This document shows, in pieces, positions 45,275 to 54,500 of a stretch of 64,000 nucleotides of DNA; positions within the stretch are counted from its first letter, which is position 1, and every line of letters starts with the position of its first letter. Under the pieces are notes generated by a model, which was not told the origin of the DNA, did not search any database, and saw nothing but the letters and a program-made list of their open reading frames with translations. The stretch is from Bacteroides caecimuris (GTDB lineage Bacteria > Bacteroidota > Bacteroidia > Bacteroidales > Bacteroidaceae): NCBI RefSeq assembly GCF_001688725.2, contig NZ_CP015401.2:3914001-3978000 (forward strand). Direction: 5' to 3'. Made by a program: the position numbers and the translations under genes.

Positions 45275-46595
45275 CAGGGCAGACGCATTATATTTTGTCT
45301 ATCAATTAGTCAACTATTATCTATATTTCATTTTTATTATTTGTCTTATTATTAATCTATTAATATTTTGTATATTAATTATTTATTTGTATTTTTGTTG
45401 TATTGAATTTAAACAAAAATAAACCCTAAAATGAGCTTAATTAGTCTTTGTAAACAACTTGAAGATCCTCGTATTGACCGAAAAAAAGAACACTCTTTGG
45501 AAGTCATCGTTTATATAGCCTTGTGTGCTGTAATCTGTGGAAGTGAAAGCTGGAATGAAATAGAACGGTTCGGTATTTGTAAGTTTGACTTCTTTAAACG
45601 TCGTTTTCCTGATTTAGTAAAGATCCCAAGTCATGACACTTTCAATCGTTTTTTCAGTTTACTCAAACCCGGTTATTTTGAATTGGTCTTTCGTGATTGG
45701 GTATCTGAGCTTTGTGGTAAGTATGAAGGGGTTGTTGCTATAGACGGTAAAATGCTTCGTGGAGCAAGTAAGTGCAGCAAAGACAATCCCTTTGGCAAAA
45801 AAGGATTCAAGCTTCATATGGTTAGTGCCTGGGCTGTTTCCAATGGAATCAGTATGGGTCAGGTAAAAGTAGATGATAAAAGCAATGAAATCACCGCTAT
45901 TCCTTCTCTTATAAAATCTCTGGATTTGCAGGATTGCATAGTGACAATTGATGCTATTGCATGCCAAACAGATATTGCCGAAGTAATAATAGAAAATAAT
46001 GCAGACTATATTCTGGCATTAAAGGCCAATCAAAAAAACAGGTTAATGGATGTGGAACGATGGCTAGACGAGATGGATGGTGTTGATATTGATCGGCCGG
46101 TATACCGTTCACACTATGGAAAATATGTCACAGAGGAGGTTTCTCATGGGAGAATTGAGACTCGTGAATGTCTGGTTTATAGCCCGGGAAAGATTATGGA
46201 ATCAATGCTGAAAGATAAATTTGAGGGGGTCAAGTCCATCGTAAGAATTAGTACCGAAAGACTGGAGGTAGCCACTAAAAAACTTTCCGTAGAAAAAAGA
46301 TATTACATTACTTCACTAGGGCTAAAACCGAAAGAAATTTCAGAGGCTATAAGATCGCATTGGGATATAGAAAACAGGCTACATTGGCAGTTAGACGTAT
46401 CGTTTAGAGAAGACGCAGGAAGGAAAGTAGGTAATGCTGCGCAAAATTTTTCTTTAATTAATAAGATGGCCCTTTATATCATCAAACAAGATGAAACAAA
46501 GGGCAGTGTAGCAGCCAAAAGAAAAAACGCAGGATGGAATGATGAATATTTGTTCAAACTATTAAATAAGATAAAAATATAATGCGTTTGCCCTG
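45275..46595 (+). mobile_element. ISAs1-family insertion sequence, copy 2 (1321 bp)
   Basis: It has the same length and ends as copy 1 and apparently identical sequence throughout. It lies in the same orientation and is separated from copy 1 only by the 10-bp CTATAGTCAA. The internal promoter lies at 45366-45397. Confidence 0.93.
45431..46582 (+). CDS. ISAs1-family transposase, copy 2
   Basis: The 383 residues are identical to those of the transposase at 44100-45251, including every catalytic-core segment. Full identity means the duplication is very recent or maintained by recombination. If the assembly is right, either copy can supply transposase for both. It reads toward the HU-like gene 105 bp downstream and could deliver read-through transcription to it. 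Confidence 0.95.
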   Translation: MSLISLCKQLEDPRIDRKKEHSLEVIVYIALCAVICGSESWNEIERFGICKFDFFKRRFPDLVKIPSHDTFNRFFSLLKPGYFELVFRDWVSELCGKYEGVVAIDGKMLRGASKCSKDNPFGKKGFKLHMVSAWAVSNGISMGQVKVDDKSNEITAIPSLIKSLDLQDCIVTIDAIACQTDIAEVIIENNADYILALKANQKNRLMDVERWLDEMDGVDIDRPVYRSHYGKYVTEEVSHGRIETRECLVYSPGKIMESMLKDKFEGVKSIVRISTERLEVATKKLSVEKRYYITSLGLKPKEISEAIRSHWDIENRLHWQLDVSFREDAGRKVGNAAQNFSLINKMALYIIKQDETKGSVAAKRKNAGWNDEYLFKLLNKIKI

Positions 46596-46614
46596 CTATA
46601 GTCAACATTTTAAA

Positions 46615-46626
46615 TGACTATAGTCA
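46615..46626. promoter_or_regulatory. Fourth palindromic site, perfect copy
   Basis: TGACTATAGTCA is a perfect 12-bp palindrome. With the two IS copies and two target copies removed (2662 bp) its centre is 22 bp from the third site. It lies 62 bp before the HU-like gene start. Confidence 0.65.
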
Positions 46627-46687
46627 AACGAATAAAATCATGTAGCCGGAGACAATATTTACTGAATAACTAAAAACAAAATAAGAT

Positions 46688-47287
46688 ATGAGTGTTTATT
46701 ATGATCTTTATGCCAGTGGCAACCCACAAAAAAAGGATGAGCAGCAACCACTTCACGCACGAGTGATTCCATCAGGAACTCTTGATGCTAAGAAGTTTAT
46801 AGAATTAGTATCTAAAAGCAACGGCTTCAGTCAGGCTACCATTGAAGGATGCTTGCAAGCAGTCACCGATGAGTTACAACATTGGTTGAAACAAGGCTGG
46901 ATTGTGGAAGTCGGAGAATTAGGTTATTTCTCCTTATCGCTGAAATGCGACCATCCGGTAATGGAGAAGAAAGAAATCCGCTCTCCTTCCATCCACCTGA
47001 ATAAAGTGAACCTTCGCATCAACAAGAAATTCCGTGAGAGTTTGGAACCATTGCCGTTGGAACGCATGGAATCGCCTTACCGAAGCAATGGCAATCCCGA
47101 TGAAGACAAATGCCGTAGCATCCTTATGCAACATCTGGATGAACAAGGTTGCATCACTTGTGTCGATTTCACGAGACTGGCCGGCATAAGCCGGTACAAG
47201 GCAACTATACTGTTAAATACCTATTTAGAAGAGGGAATTATACGAAAATACGGAGGAGGAAAGACGGTGGTATATTTAAAAAGATAA
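46688..47287 (+). CDS. HU-like DNA-binding protein with C-terminal winged-helix-like domain
   Basis: The 199-residue protein begins with an HU/IHF-like domain of the HU-HIG type (about residues 1-125, with RVIPSGTLDAKKFIELVSKS and VEVGELGYFSLSLKCDHP). It ends in a helix-turn-helix-like part (GCITCVDFTRLAGISRYKAT then EGIIRKYGGGKTVVYLKR, about 150-199). It is probably a nucleoid or regulatory DNA-binding protein. Its own promoter region is split by the two IS copies, so its expression has probably changed. The HU fold call is good, the winged-helix call moderate. Confidence 0.8.
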   Translation: MSVYYDLYASGNPQKKDEQQPLHARVIPSGTLDAKKFIELVSKSNGFSQATIEGCLQAVTDELQHWLKQGWIVEVGELGYFSLSLKCDHPVMEKKEIRSPSIHLNKVNLRINKKFRESLEPLPLERMESPYRSNGNPDEDKCRSILMQHLDEQGCITCVDFTRLAGISRYKATILLNTYLEEGIIRKYGGGKTVVYLKR

Positions 47288-47534
47288 TTGGCATTAACTC
47301 TTCTGGGCAGTTGGATTCAGTGAAACATCTCCGGAATTAGAGGAACGTTTTCCATTATTATTTCCTTTAATTCAGGAAACAATTTAAATCTTTGTCATGT
47401 AAAACAGGAAACTCCATGAGAAAAGATATCATTAAGTCGCTATTGCTATCAAGCAAATTGAAAGGCTTGTTGGAAGCCACTTCTGTACTGGATGCGAAAA
47501 TCTTATCATTATCACGAAGGGGAGCGTAAAATAA

Positions 47535-47596
47535 AATGTGTCAAAAGTTTAAGAAATCCGCAAAAATGGTCTTAAACTTTTGACACATTCATTTTT
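47535..47596. terminator. Strong 20-bp hairpin, probable bidirectional terminator
   Basis: AATGTGTCAAAAGTTTAAGA (47535-47554) is perfectly complementary to 47570-47589, with a 15-base loop. It is followed by CATTTTTT on the plus strand. Confidence 0.75.
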
Positions 47597-47847
47597 TACT
47601 ATTCAAAGCGAACTTCAGAGATACCTACGGATTTTCCCTGTCGAGCATCTATATTCAAACGTATAGCCTCTACTTCAACAAGTGCCCTGTCATAATCATG
47701 GAGTCCAGTCAGTACGTCAACCTATGCCATAATCCTCATAAAAAAGGAGACCGAGCCTATGTAAACATTATAAAACACACAAGTACTTATCGCACAAAGT
47801 TTTACTTCAATATTAATTATTTTATTAACGCACTTCTTCAAAATCGC

Positions 47848-47878
47848 TTGCACAGCAAATTCCGATACCATATCTTTG
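47848..47878 (+). promoter_or_regulatory. Promoter of the second HU-like gene
   Basis: TTG at 47848-47850 and TATCTTTG at 47871-47878 form a -33/-7 pair 20 bp apart, 57 bp before the start codon. Confidence 0.65.
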
Positions 47879-47934
47879 CAACGTGATCACAAAATAATAA
47901 CTAGATTTACTAACGATTAAAACTATTAAGAATT

Positions 47935-48417
47935 ATGGCACTGAAATATGTAGTCAAGAAAACAACCTTTGGCTTTGATAAGGAAAAAGCCGAAAAATAT
48001 GTAGCAAGACCATTCAACGTGGTTACTGTTGATTTTAAAATGCTATGCGATCAGGTTACAAAAGTAGGATTCGTTCCACGCGGTACTGTAAAATCAGTAC
48101 TCGACGGATTGATAGATTCGTTGATAACCTATATGGAAATCGGAGCTTCAGTAAGCCTTGGAGAATTCGGAACATTTCGTCCATCTTTCGGGTGCAAAAG
48201 TCAGGATGATGAAAAGGAAGTGACTACGGACACCCTAAAGAATCGTAAAATAATTTTCACTCCCGGAAGTATGTTTAAAGACATGATAAAGTCAGTAAGT
48301 ATCCAAAAATTGGATAGTTCTAAAAGCAATAGTTCCGGTATGCCTGGCAATGGAAATGGAGGCAACGGAGAAGGTGGAAATGAAGGCGGCGGTGAAGCAC
48401 CGGATCCGGCAGCATAA
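47935..48417 (+). CDS. HU-like DNA-binding protein with Gly-rich tail
   Basis: The 160-residue protein has an HU-HIG-type domain (about residues 1-125, MALKYVVKKTTFGFDKEKAE and SLGEFGTFRPSFG). A low-complexity tail of Gly, Asn, Glu and Pro follows (about 133-160, GMPGNGNGGNGEGGNEGGGE). It is a likely architectural DNA-binding protein; proteins of this class are abundant in Bacteroides, often with such tails. It has its own promoter and terminator, so it is monocistronic. Confidence 0.85.
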   Translation: MALKYVVKKTTFGFDKEKAEKYVARPFNVVTVDFKMLCDQVTKVGFVPRGTVKSVLDGLIDSLITYMEIGASVSLGEFGTFRPSFGCKSQDDEKEVTTDTLKNRKIIFTPGSMFKDMIKSVSIQKLDSSKSNSSGMPGNGNGGNGEGGNEGGGEAPDPAA

Positions 48418-48438
48418 GAAACGGTATTAATATGTAAA

Positions 48439-48475
48439 AAATCGGGCTTGACATTGTTCAAGCCCGATTTGTTCT
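48439..48475. terminator. Terminator between the HU-like gene and rusR
   Basis: A 13-bp perfect stem, AAATCGGGCTTGA with TCAAGCCCGATTT (48439-48451 with 48458-48470), has T-rich flanks on both strands. It serves both convergent genes. Confidence 0.88.
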
Positions 48476-48488
48476 ATTATCTAAAATA

Positions 48489-49505
48489 CTACTTTCTATC
48501 AGTTAACACCTTTATCGAATCCCGTTTTATAATATTAGGTTTCAAAAGAATCTCCGAATGTAGTTCAGTTTCTTCCAAAATCTTCTGCATCAACATTTTT
48601 ACAGCAATAATGCCAATATTCTCCAGTGATTGTGCAATACGAGTTATAGGAGGATTTAGATAGTCCAGATATAAGTTATCATCAAACGAAATGATAGACA
48701 TATCTTGAGGAATTCTCACTTTATGCTCATTTAATGCTTTGACGGCTCCCAAAAGAATTGTACTACTTAACGCAAATATAGCAGTAGGCTTTGTGGTAGA
48801 GTTCAGAGCCAACTTAGTCTCAATATAACCATTCTGAATCGAGAACTCATTTCCTCTTATCATTGCGTTATCCTGATAACCAGCTTCGCGAAGCGCATCA
48901 AGATACCCGCGCACACGTTCCTTAGTTGTTATAGAAATATCCGGTCCCTGAATACAGAGAATCTTACTATGCCCCGATTCTAATAATAATTTCGTTGCCT
49001 GATAAGCTCCTACATAATTATCAGTAGCTACGTATGGCAAATTATGCTTCTCAAAATAGCGGTCAATCAGCACAATCGGAGTTTTAGCACTAATCTCCTC
49101 CAGTTTAGAAGGATTTTCACCGGTTGGAACCAAAATAATCCCATCTATTTTACGCGATAGAAGCGAATCGATAGCTTTATTTTCCTGAACAGGATCTTCC
49201 AGGGTATCGATAAGCATGACAGTATAATTATAACGTTGTGCTTCACGGATGACAACACTTGCTATATTGGCAAAAAAAGGATTATCTATGTGTGGTACAA
49301 GAAGACCTATAGTATATGTCGTGTTGTTGCGCAAACTTTGCGCAACTATATCAGGCTGATAGTCCAATTCTTTAACGGACTGCAAAATAACCTCCTTAGC
49401 AGACTGGCTTATTCTATATTTCTCCGATTTACCATTTAAGACCCTAGAAATCGTAGAGATAGAGTACCCAGTTTTCTTTGATACATCAATCAGAGTTTTC
49501 TTCAT
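48489..49505 (-). CDS. rusR: LacI-family regulator of the rus ribose locus
   Basis: The 338-residue protein starts MKKTLIDVSKKTGYSISTIS, a LacI-type helix-turn-helix with hinge (to about residue 60). A periplasmic-binding-protein-like sensor domain follows. The frame is open 34 codons further upstream, but the ATG at 49503-49505 gives the family N-terminus. By position it matches the LacI-type regulator of the described B. thetaiotaomicron rus locus. It is divergent from rusK1 and probably binds the palindrome at 49589-49612, releasing it when a ribose-derived ligand binds (inference). Confidence 0.92.
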   Translation of the reverse strand: MKKTLIDVSKKTGYSISTISRVLNGKSEKYRISQSAKEVILQSVKELDYQPDIVAQSLRNNTTYTIGLLVPHIDNPFFANIASVVIREAQRYNYTVMLIDTLEDPVQENKAIDSLLSRKIDGIILVPTGENPSKLEEISAKTPIVLIDRYFEKHNLPYVATDNYVGAYQATKLLLESGHSKILCIQGPDISITTKERVRGYLDALREAGYQDNAMIRGNEFSIQNGYIETKLALNSTTKPTAIFALSSTILLGAVKALNEHKVRIPQDMSIISFDDNLYLDYLNPPITRIAQSLENIGIIAVKMLMQKILEETELHSEILLKPNIIKRDSIKVLTDRK

Positions 49506-49521
49506 TACTGGTTGTTTTTTG

Positions 49522-49553
49522 CAAAAATAACATTTTATTTGAGAAAAAAGCAA
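49522..49553 (-). promoter_or_regulatory. Promoter of rusR
   Basis: On the minus strand TATTTTTG (complement of 49522-49529) and TTG (complement of 49551-49553), 21 bp apart, match the Bacteroides pattern. The -7 box is 16 bp before the rusR start, leaving a very short leader. Confidence 0.6.
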
Positions 49554-49582
49554 GAAAAATATTTTGTTTTGAAAATAATCTC

Positions 49583-49590
49583 TATATTTG
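49583..49590 (+). promoter_or_regulatory. -7 box of the rusK1-rusT operon
   Basis: TATATTTG fits TAnnTTTG. A TTTTG lies upstream at 49562-49566, a little closer than usual. The box overlaps the left base pairs of the operator. Confidence 0.6.
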
Positions 49591-49612
49591 CGCAAACGAT
49601 TGCGCATCGTTT
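49589..49612. promoter_or_regulatory. Nested palindromic operator, probable RusR site
   Basis: TGCGCAA-ACGA-TTGCGCA (49589-49606) is a perfect 7-bp inverted repeat. It overlaps a second one, AAACGAT-TGCGC-ATCGTTT (49594-49612). LacI-family operators often have such a CG-centred AAACG...CGTTT form. It begins at the end of the -7 box, so binding would block initiation. Confidence 0.7.
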
Positions 49613-49648
49613 ACGATTCAATTCGCCTTAATACTTAATACTCATTAT

Positions 49649-50557
49649 ATGGACACAAAGAAGAAAATCGTAGTGATAGGTAGTAGTAATACGGACATGG
49701 TTATCAAATCAGACCGTCTACCCAAACCAGGAGAAACAATTCTGGGAGGAAACTTCTTAATGAATCATGGCGGCAAAGGAGCTAACCAAGCCGTAGCTGC
49801 TGCAAGACTAGGCTCCGAAGTAACATTCATCTCTAAGATTGGTTATGATCTATTCGGTTTGCAAGCCTTAGAAATATACAAATCAGAGAAAATCAATACT
49901 GAATTCATCTTTACTGATCAGAAAAGCCCGTCAGGTGTAGCACTTATTTCTGTCGATTCGTTTGGTGAAAACAGTATTATTGTAGCGCCGGGTGCCAGCC
50001 GTTCGCTTTCGATAGAAGACATCAATAAAGCTGAAAAAAAAATCAAGGAAGCTGATATTATACTCATGCAACTTGAAGTTCCGATAGAAACAGTGGAATA
50101 TGCAGCCACTATTGCCAACCAATATGGTAAGAAAGTAATACTAAATCCGGCGCCTGCGTCTACATTAAGCAATTCATTCTTAAAGAATGTACACACTATA
50201 TTGCCTAACCGTATAGAAGCAGAAATGTTATCAGGAATTAAAGTAATGGATATCGAAAGTGCCCACCAAGCAGCTAAAACCATTGGAGAGAAAGGAATAG
50301 AAAATGTTGTCATCACTTTAGGAAAAGACGGAGCCTATGTCAAAGAAAAAGATACATATACCATGATTCCTGCTAAAGAAGTAGAAACCATTGACACAAC
50401 AGGAGCAGGAGATGTCTTCTGTGGAGCATTCAGCGTTTATCTCTCGAAAGGGTATTCACTAGCAGAATCTGTAAGATTTGCGAATGCAGCAGTTATTGCT
50501 GTGACACGCATCGGAGCTCAAAGTGCTATTCCATATAAAAGAGAAGTTACTTTATAA
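49649..50557 (+). CDS. rusK1: Ribokinase-like PfkB kinase RusK1
   Basis: The 302-residue protein starts MDTKKKIVVIGSSNTDMVIK. It has the ribokinase N-terminal motif NHGGKGANQAVAAARLG and the C-terminal IDTTGAGDVFCGAF anion-hole and base motif. It phosphorylates ribose or a related pentose with ATP in the cytoplasm. The frame is open well upstream, but the ATG at 49649 follows the operator and is the first sensible start. It is the first gene of the operon, followed by a second ribokinase gene after 40 bp, as in the described B. thetaiotaomicron locus. Confidence 0.93.
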   Translation: MDTKKKIVVIGSSNTDMVIKSDRLPKPGETILGGNFLMNHGGKGANQAVAAARLGSEVTFISKIGYDLFGLQALEIYKSEKINTEFIFTDQKSPSGVALISVDSFGENSIIVAPGASRSLSIEDINKAEKKIKEADIILMQLEVPIETVEYAATIANQYGKKVILNPAPASTLSNSFLKNVHTILPNRIEAEMLSGIKVMDIESAHQAAKTIGEKGIENVVITLGKDGAYVKEKDTYTMIPAKEVETIDTTGAGDVFCGAFSVYLSKGYSLAESVRFANAAVIAVTRIGAQSAIPYKREVTL

Positions 50558-50597
50558 AACAAATAAAACCTAGGTTAATCACATAAATCTGATTCAA

Positions 50598-51533
50598 ATG
50601 AAAGTAGTAGTTATTGGAAGTTCAAACATCGACATGGTTGCACAAGTCAGCCATCTCCCGGCACCCGGCGAAACAATCGGAGATGCAAATTTCATGCAAT
50701 CTCTCGGAGGTAAAGGAGCCAACCAAGCTGTAGCAGCAGCCAGGCTTGGTGGTTCTGTGACATTTGTCACATCCTTAGGGAATGATATGTATGCAGACAT
50801 CTTAAAAAATCACTTTAAAAAAGAAGGTATTACCACTGATTACATTATTGATGATGTCAATAATCCTACAGGAACCGCACTGATTTTTGTGGCCAACAGT
50901 GGCGAAAACTGTATTGCAGTAGCTCCTGGGGCTAACTATTCTTTATTACCCGGTTCGATTACCCATTTCTCTGAAGTAATTGATGAGGCTGATATCATCG
51001 TCATGCAGGCTGAAATTCCTTATGAAACAATTAAAAAAATAGCTCTATCGGCAAAGCAAAAAGGTAAAAAAGTATTGTTTAATCCCGCACCCGCCTGTCT
51101 GATTGATGAAGAACTGATGAAGGCCATTGATATACTAGTTGTCAATGAACTGGAAGCAGCATTCATCTCAGGAATTGATTATACAGATAACAACCTCGAG
51201 GAAATTGCCAAAACATTGCTGAAAGCGGGTACAAGTAATGTAGTTATCACACTGGGAAGTCAAGGTGTGTACATGAAAAATAGAAAAGAAACAATTCAGC
51301 TTCCCGGTTGTAAAGTAAATGCGATTGATACTATTGCGGCTGGTGATACTTTTTGTGGAGCACTAGCTGTATTTTGCGCCCAAAGAGAAATAGATCGAGA
51401 AGCACTGAGTTTCGCCAATACCGCAGCCGCGATTGCTGTTACACGATCAGGTGCCCAACCATCTATCCCTACTCTCGATGAAGTAAAACACTTCATGTCA
51501 GAAAAAGAATTAGCCTTATCATTCAACTTTTAA
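50598..51533 (+). CDS. rusK2: Ribokinase RusK2
   Basis: The 311-residue PfkB kinase has GGKGANQAVAAARLGGSVTF near its N-terminus and IDTIAAGDTFCGAL near its C-terminus. The DTIAAGD form equals that of E. coli RbsK, making this the more classical ribokinase of the two. It makes ribose 5-phosphate for the pentose phosphate pathway. It is 40 bp after rusK1 and 12 bp before rusC. Confidence 0.94.
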   Translation: MKVVVIGSSNIDMVAQVSHLPAPGETIGDANFMQSLGGKGANQAVAAARLGGSVTFVTSLGNDMYADILKNHFKKEGITTDYIIDDVNNPTGTALIFVANSGENCIAVAPGANYSLLPGSITHFSEVIDEADIIVMQAEIPYETIKKIALSAKQKGKKVLFNPAPACLIDEELMKAIDILVVNELEAAFISGIDYTDNNLEEIAKTLLKAGTSNVVITLGSQGVYMKNRKETIQLPGCKVNAIDTIAAGDTFCGALAVFCAQREIDREALSFANTAAAIAVTRSGAQPSIPTLDEVKHFMSEKELALSFNF

Positions 51534-51545
51534 ATTTAATGGATT

Positions 51546-54500
51546 ATGAAAACTAATCGACATTCTACTCTCTTAAAGAAAAGTGTCCACCTGATAACTT
51601 ATAACTCAAGTCATAAGCTTATCTGCCTGCTAAGCTGCCTACTTTTATATTCAATGAATACGTATGCTCAGAATTATGTATCAGGAACAGTAAAAGATAA
51701 TAATGGAGAACCTTTATTGGGAGTTTCCATAAAAGTAAAAGATGGAAATATAGTATCCGGAACTGTCACTGACTTTAACGGATACTATCAAGTGAAAGCA
51801 GATCCAAGTTCAACTATCGAATTCAGTTACATCGGATTTAAAACAGTCCAATTTACAGTAGGTGATAGAAAAATGATAAACGTAACACTGGGAGTTGACG
51901 AGAATTTATTAGATGAAGTGGTCGTTGTAGGTTATGGTACCCAAAAGAAGATTAATTTAACCGGTTCCGTCGGAGTCATTGACTCGAAAGCATTCGAAGC
52001 AATCCCTGTATCCAATGCAGTCCAGGCATTACAAGGGCAGGTTCCCGGTTTGAATATTTATAGCAATCAGGGAGGAGGTCTCAATCAGAAACAATCGATC
52101 AATGTACGTGGAGTCGGAACTATCGGAGAAGGCTCTACAGGAAGCGCCCTAGTCTTGATAGATGGTATGGAAGGAGATATTTATTCCATTAATCCGCAGG
52201 ATATAGAATCTATTTCAGTTCTGAAAGATGCGGCAGCTTCTTCTATTTATGGTTCCAGAGCACCATTCGGAGTAATCTTAGTAACGACCAAGAAGGGAAA
52301 GACCGGTAAAGCGCAAGTTAACTACAACAACAGTTTCCGTGTAAGTAGCCCTATCAACATGCCTTCTTCATTAGACTCTTACACGTTTTCTTTATATTAT
52401 AATGATGCAGCCGCCAATTCCGGATGGGGACCTTACAACTGGGTTTCGGAAGAAAGGATAAACCGCATCAAAGACTATATGGCCGGCAAGATTACCGATT
52501 CTACCATCCCCGTGCCCAATAATCCTTCGTTATGGGCAGACGGATATTCACAAGGAAATGATAATATTGATTATTATAACTATTTTTTCAAAGACAATGT
52601 CTTTGCACACGAGCACAATATCAGCGTTACTGGCGGGACAGACAAAATACAATACTATTTATCAGCGAACTATTTAGGTCAGGATGGAGAGCTCAGAATC
52701 GGAGATGAATACTCAAACAGATATACTGCATCTGCAAAAATCAACGCACAATTATCAAAAATAGTATCAGTCGGATTCAATACTCGCTTTATCAGAAGTG
52801 ACTATGTACAGCCGACACATCTTAATGAAAGTTTTTTTGCCGAAATCGGACGCCAATGTTGGCCTACCAAACCTCTCTATGATCCAAATGGTATTCTATA
52901 TGACGACCATGTGCTCCAAATGCAAAACGGAGGTGAAAAACAAGAGCGAAACACCTGGCTCTACCAACAACTGAATATAACGGTAGAACCTATCAAAGGG
53001 TGGCGACTGATTGGAGATTTAAGCTATCGATACAACACACAATATTCACACTGGGATTACTTAACTGTTCATCAGACAGGTGTTGACGGAAAGACTAAGG
53101 GCAATACATGGAATAACGATTCCCAAGTACATGAAGGCACTTATGCCAGCGATTATTTCAATGTGAATCTCTATACTGATTATGCAAAGACCTTTGCGAA
53201 ATCACACAATATGAAAGTTCTTTTCGGATTTCAGGCTGAACAAAATAATTATAAAGATATAGCTGCTGAGAAGCTAGGAGTCATTTATCCGGGAAAACCG
53301 ACTATCAACACTTCTACCGGAATGGATTCAAATAACCAAAAAGTTGCTCCGAATGTAGCAGGTGGACACAATAGATGGGCTACCGCCGGATTCTTCGGCA
53401 GATTGAATTATGATTACCTGGAAAAATATCTTCTAGAAGTAAATCTACGCTATGACGGTTCCTCACGTTTTCGTAGCGACAGTCGTTGGGGATTTTTCCC
53501 TTCCGCATCAGTAGGCTGGAACATAGCCAGAGAAAAATTCTTCCTGCCTGTTAGCAAGGTTATCAACACATTTAAAGTCAGAGTCTCTTATGGTAGTTTG
53601 GGTAACCAAAATACATCCTCTCTATATCCGACTTATTCTACAATCGGTGCAGGAACAGGATCATGGATTATTGATGGAACGTTAGCCAATATTGCCTGGG
53701 CACCTTCACTCGTCAACTATAATCTCTCCTGGGAGAAAATCCGTAGCTGGAACACCGGAATTGACTTTGGTCTGTTTAACAATCGACTAACCGGCTCTTT
53801 TGATTATTACATTCGTAAAACTGACGATATGGTCGGCCCTTCGGAGAAATTGCCTGTAGTCCTTGGAACAGCCGTTCCCAGTTCCAATAATACAAATCTT
53901 AAAACATTCGGATGGGAACTGGAACTAATGTGGAAAGACCGGTTAAATAATGGATTGAATTATAGTGCCCGCTTTACACTTGCCGACAGTCGTACCAAGA
54001 TTACTCGTTATTCAAATCCTTCCGGACTGATAGATGGATTTTATGCCGGAAAATACGTGGGTGAAATATGGGGATATGAAACGATAGGCATTGCACAATC
54101 TGACCAGGAAATGGCCGAACACATCGGAAGATTAATCAACGGTGGACAAAGTAATCTCGGACAAGACTGGAAAGCCGGAGACATTATGTATAAAGATCTG
54201 AATGAAGACGGAAAAATTGATGCCGGAAGCCGCACCTTACAAGATCACGGTGATTTAAAAAGAATCGGTAACTCCACACCCCGATATAATGTAGGGCTGG
54301 AATTAGCTGCTGACTGGAAAGGGTTCGATATCAGAATGTTCTGGCAAGGAACATTGAAAAGAGATTATTTTCAAGGTAGTTACTATTTTTGGGGTGCAAA
54401 CGGCAAACAGGGTCCCTGGTTTTCCACAGCACTAAAAGGACACGATGATTATTTCCGGAATGACGAAGCAAGTCCATTGGGAACGAATCTGAATTCCTAC

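Larger units (their letters stand above)
43934..46605. repeat. Three identical 10-bp target-site copies flanking and separating the IS pair
   Basis: CTATAGTCAA occurs at 43934-43943, 45265-45274 and 46596-46605, immediately outside each IS end. The 10-bp length fits ISAs1-family target duplications. The same copy lies between the two elements. Confidence 0.9.
47288..47934. other. 647-bp stretch of remnants between two HU-like genes
   Basis: No full gene was found. A 37-codon frame lies at 47416-47529 (+), MRKDIIKSLLL...SLSRRGA. A strong hairpin lies at 47535-47589. On the minus strand at 47599-47721 a stop-bounded frame without an ATG ends with ...YDRALVEVEAIRLNIDARQG then KSVGISEVRFE, and looks like the tail of a lost gene. 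The right end holds the promoter of the second HU-like gene. The region looks eroded. Confidence 0.45.

Noticed and set aside
43887..46626. Possible CRISPR array
   Set aside because: The 22-bp spaced units are short palindromes with 10-bp gaps and no spacers; no cas genes are present.
46688..48417. Prophage or integrative element marked by two HU-like genes
   Set aside because: No integrase, structural or mobilisation genes nearby; such HU-like genes are common in Bacteroides chromosomes.
50598..51533. RusK2 as a defective kinase because of DTIAAGD instead of DTxGAGD
   Set aside because: The classical E. coli ribokinase has the same DTIAAGD, so this is normal.
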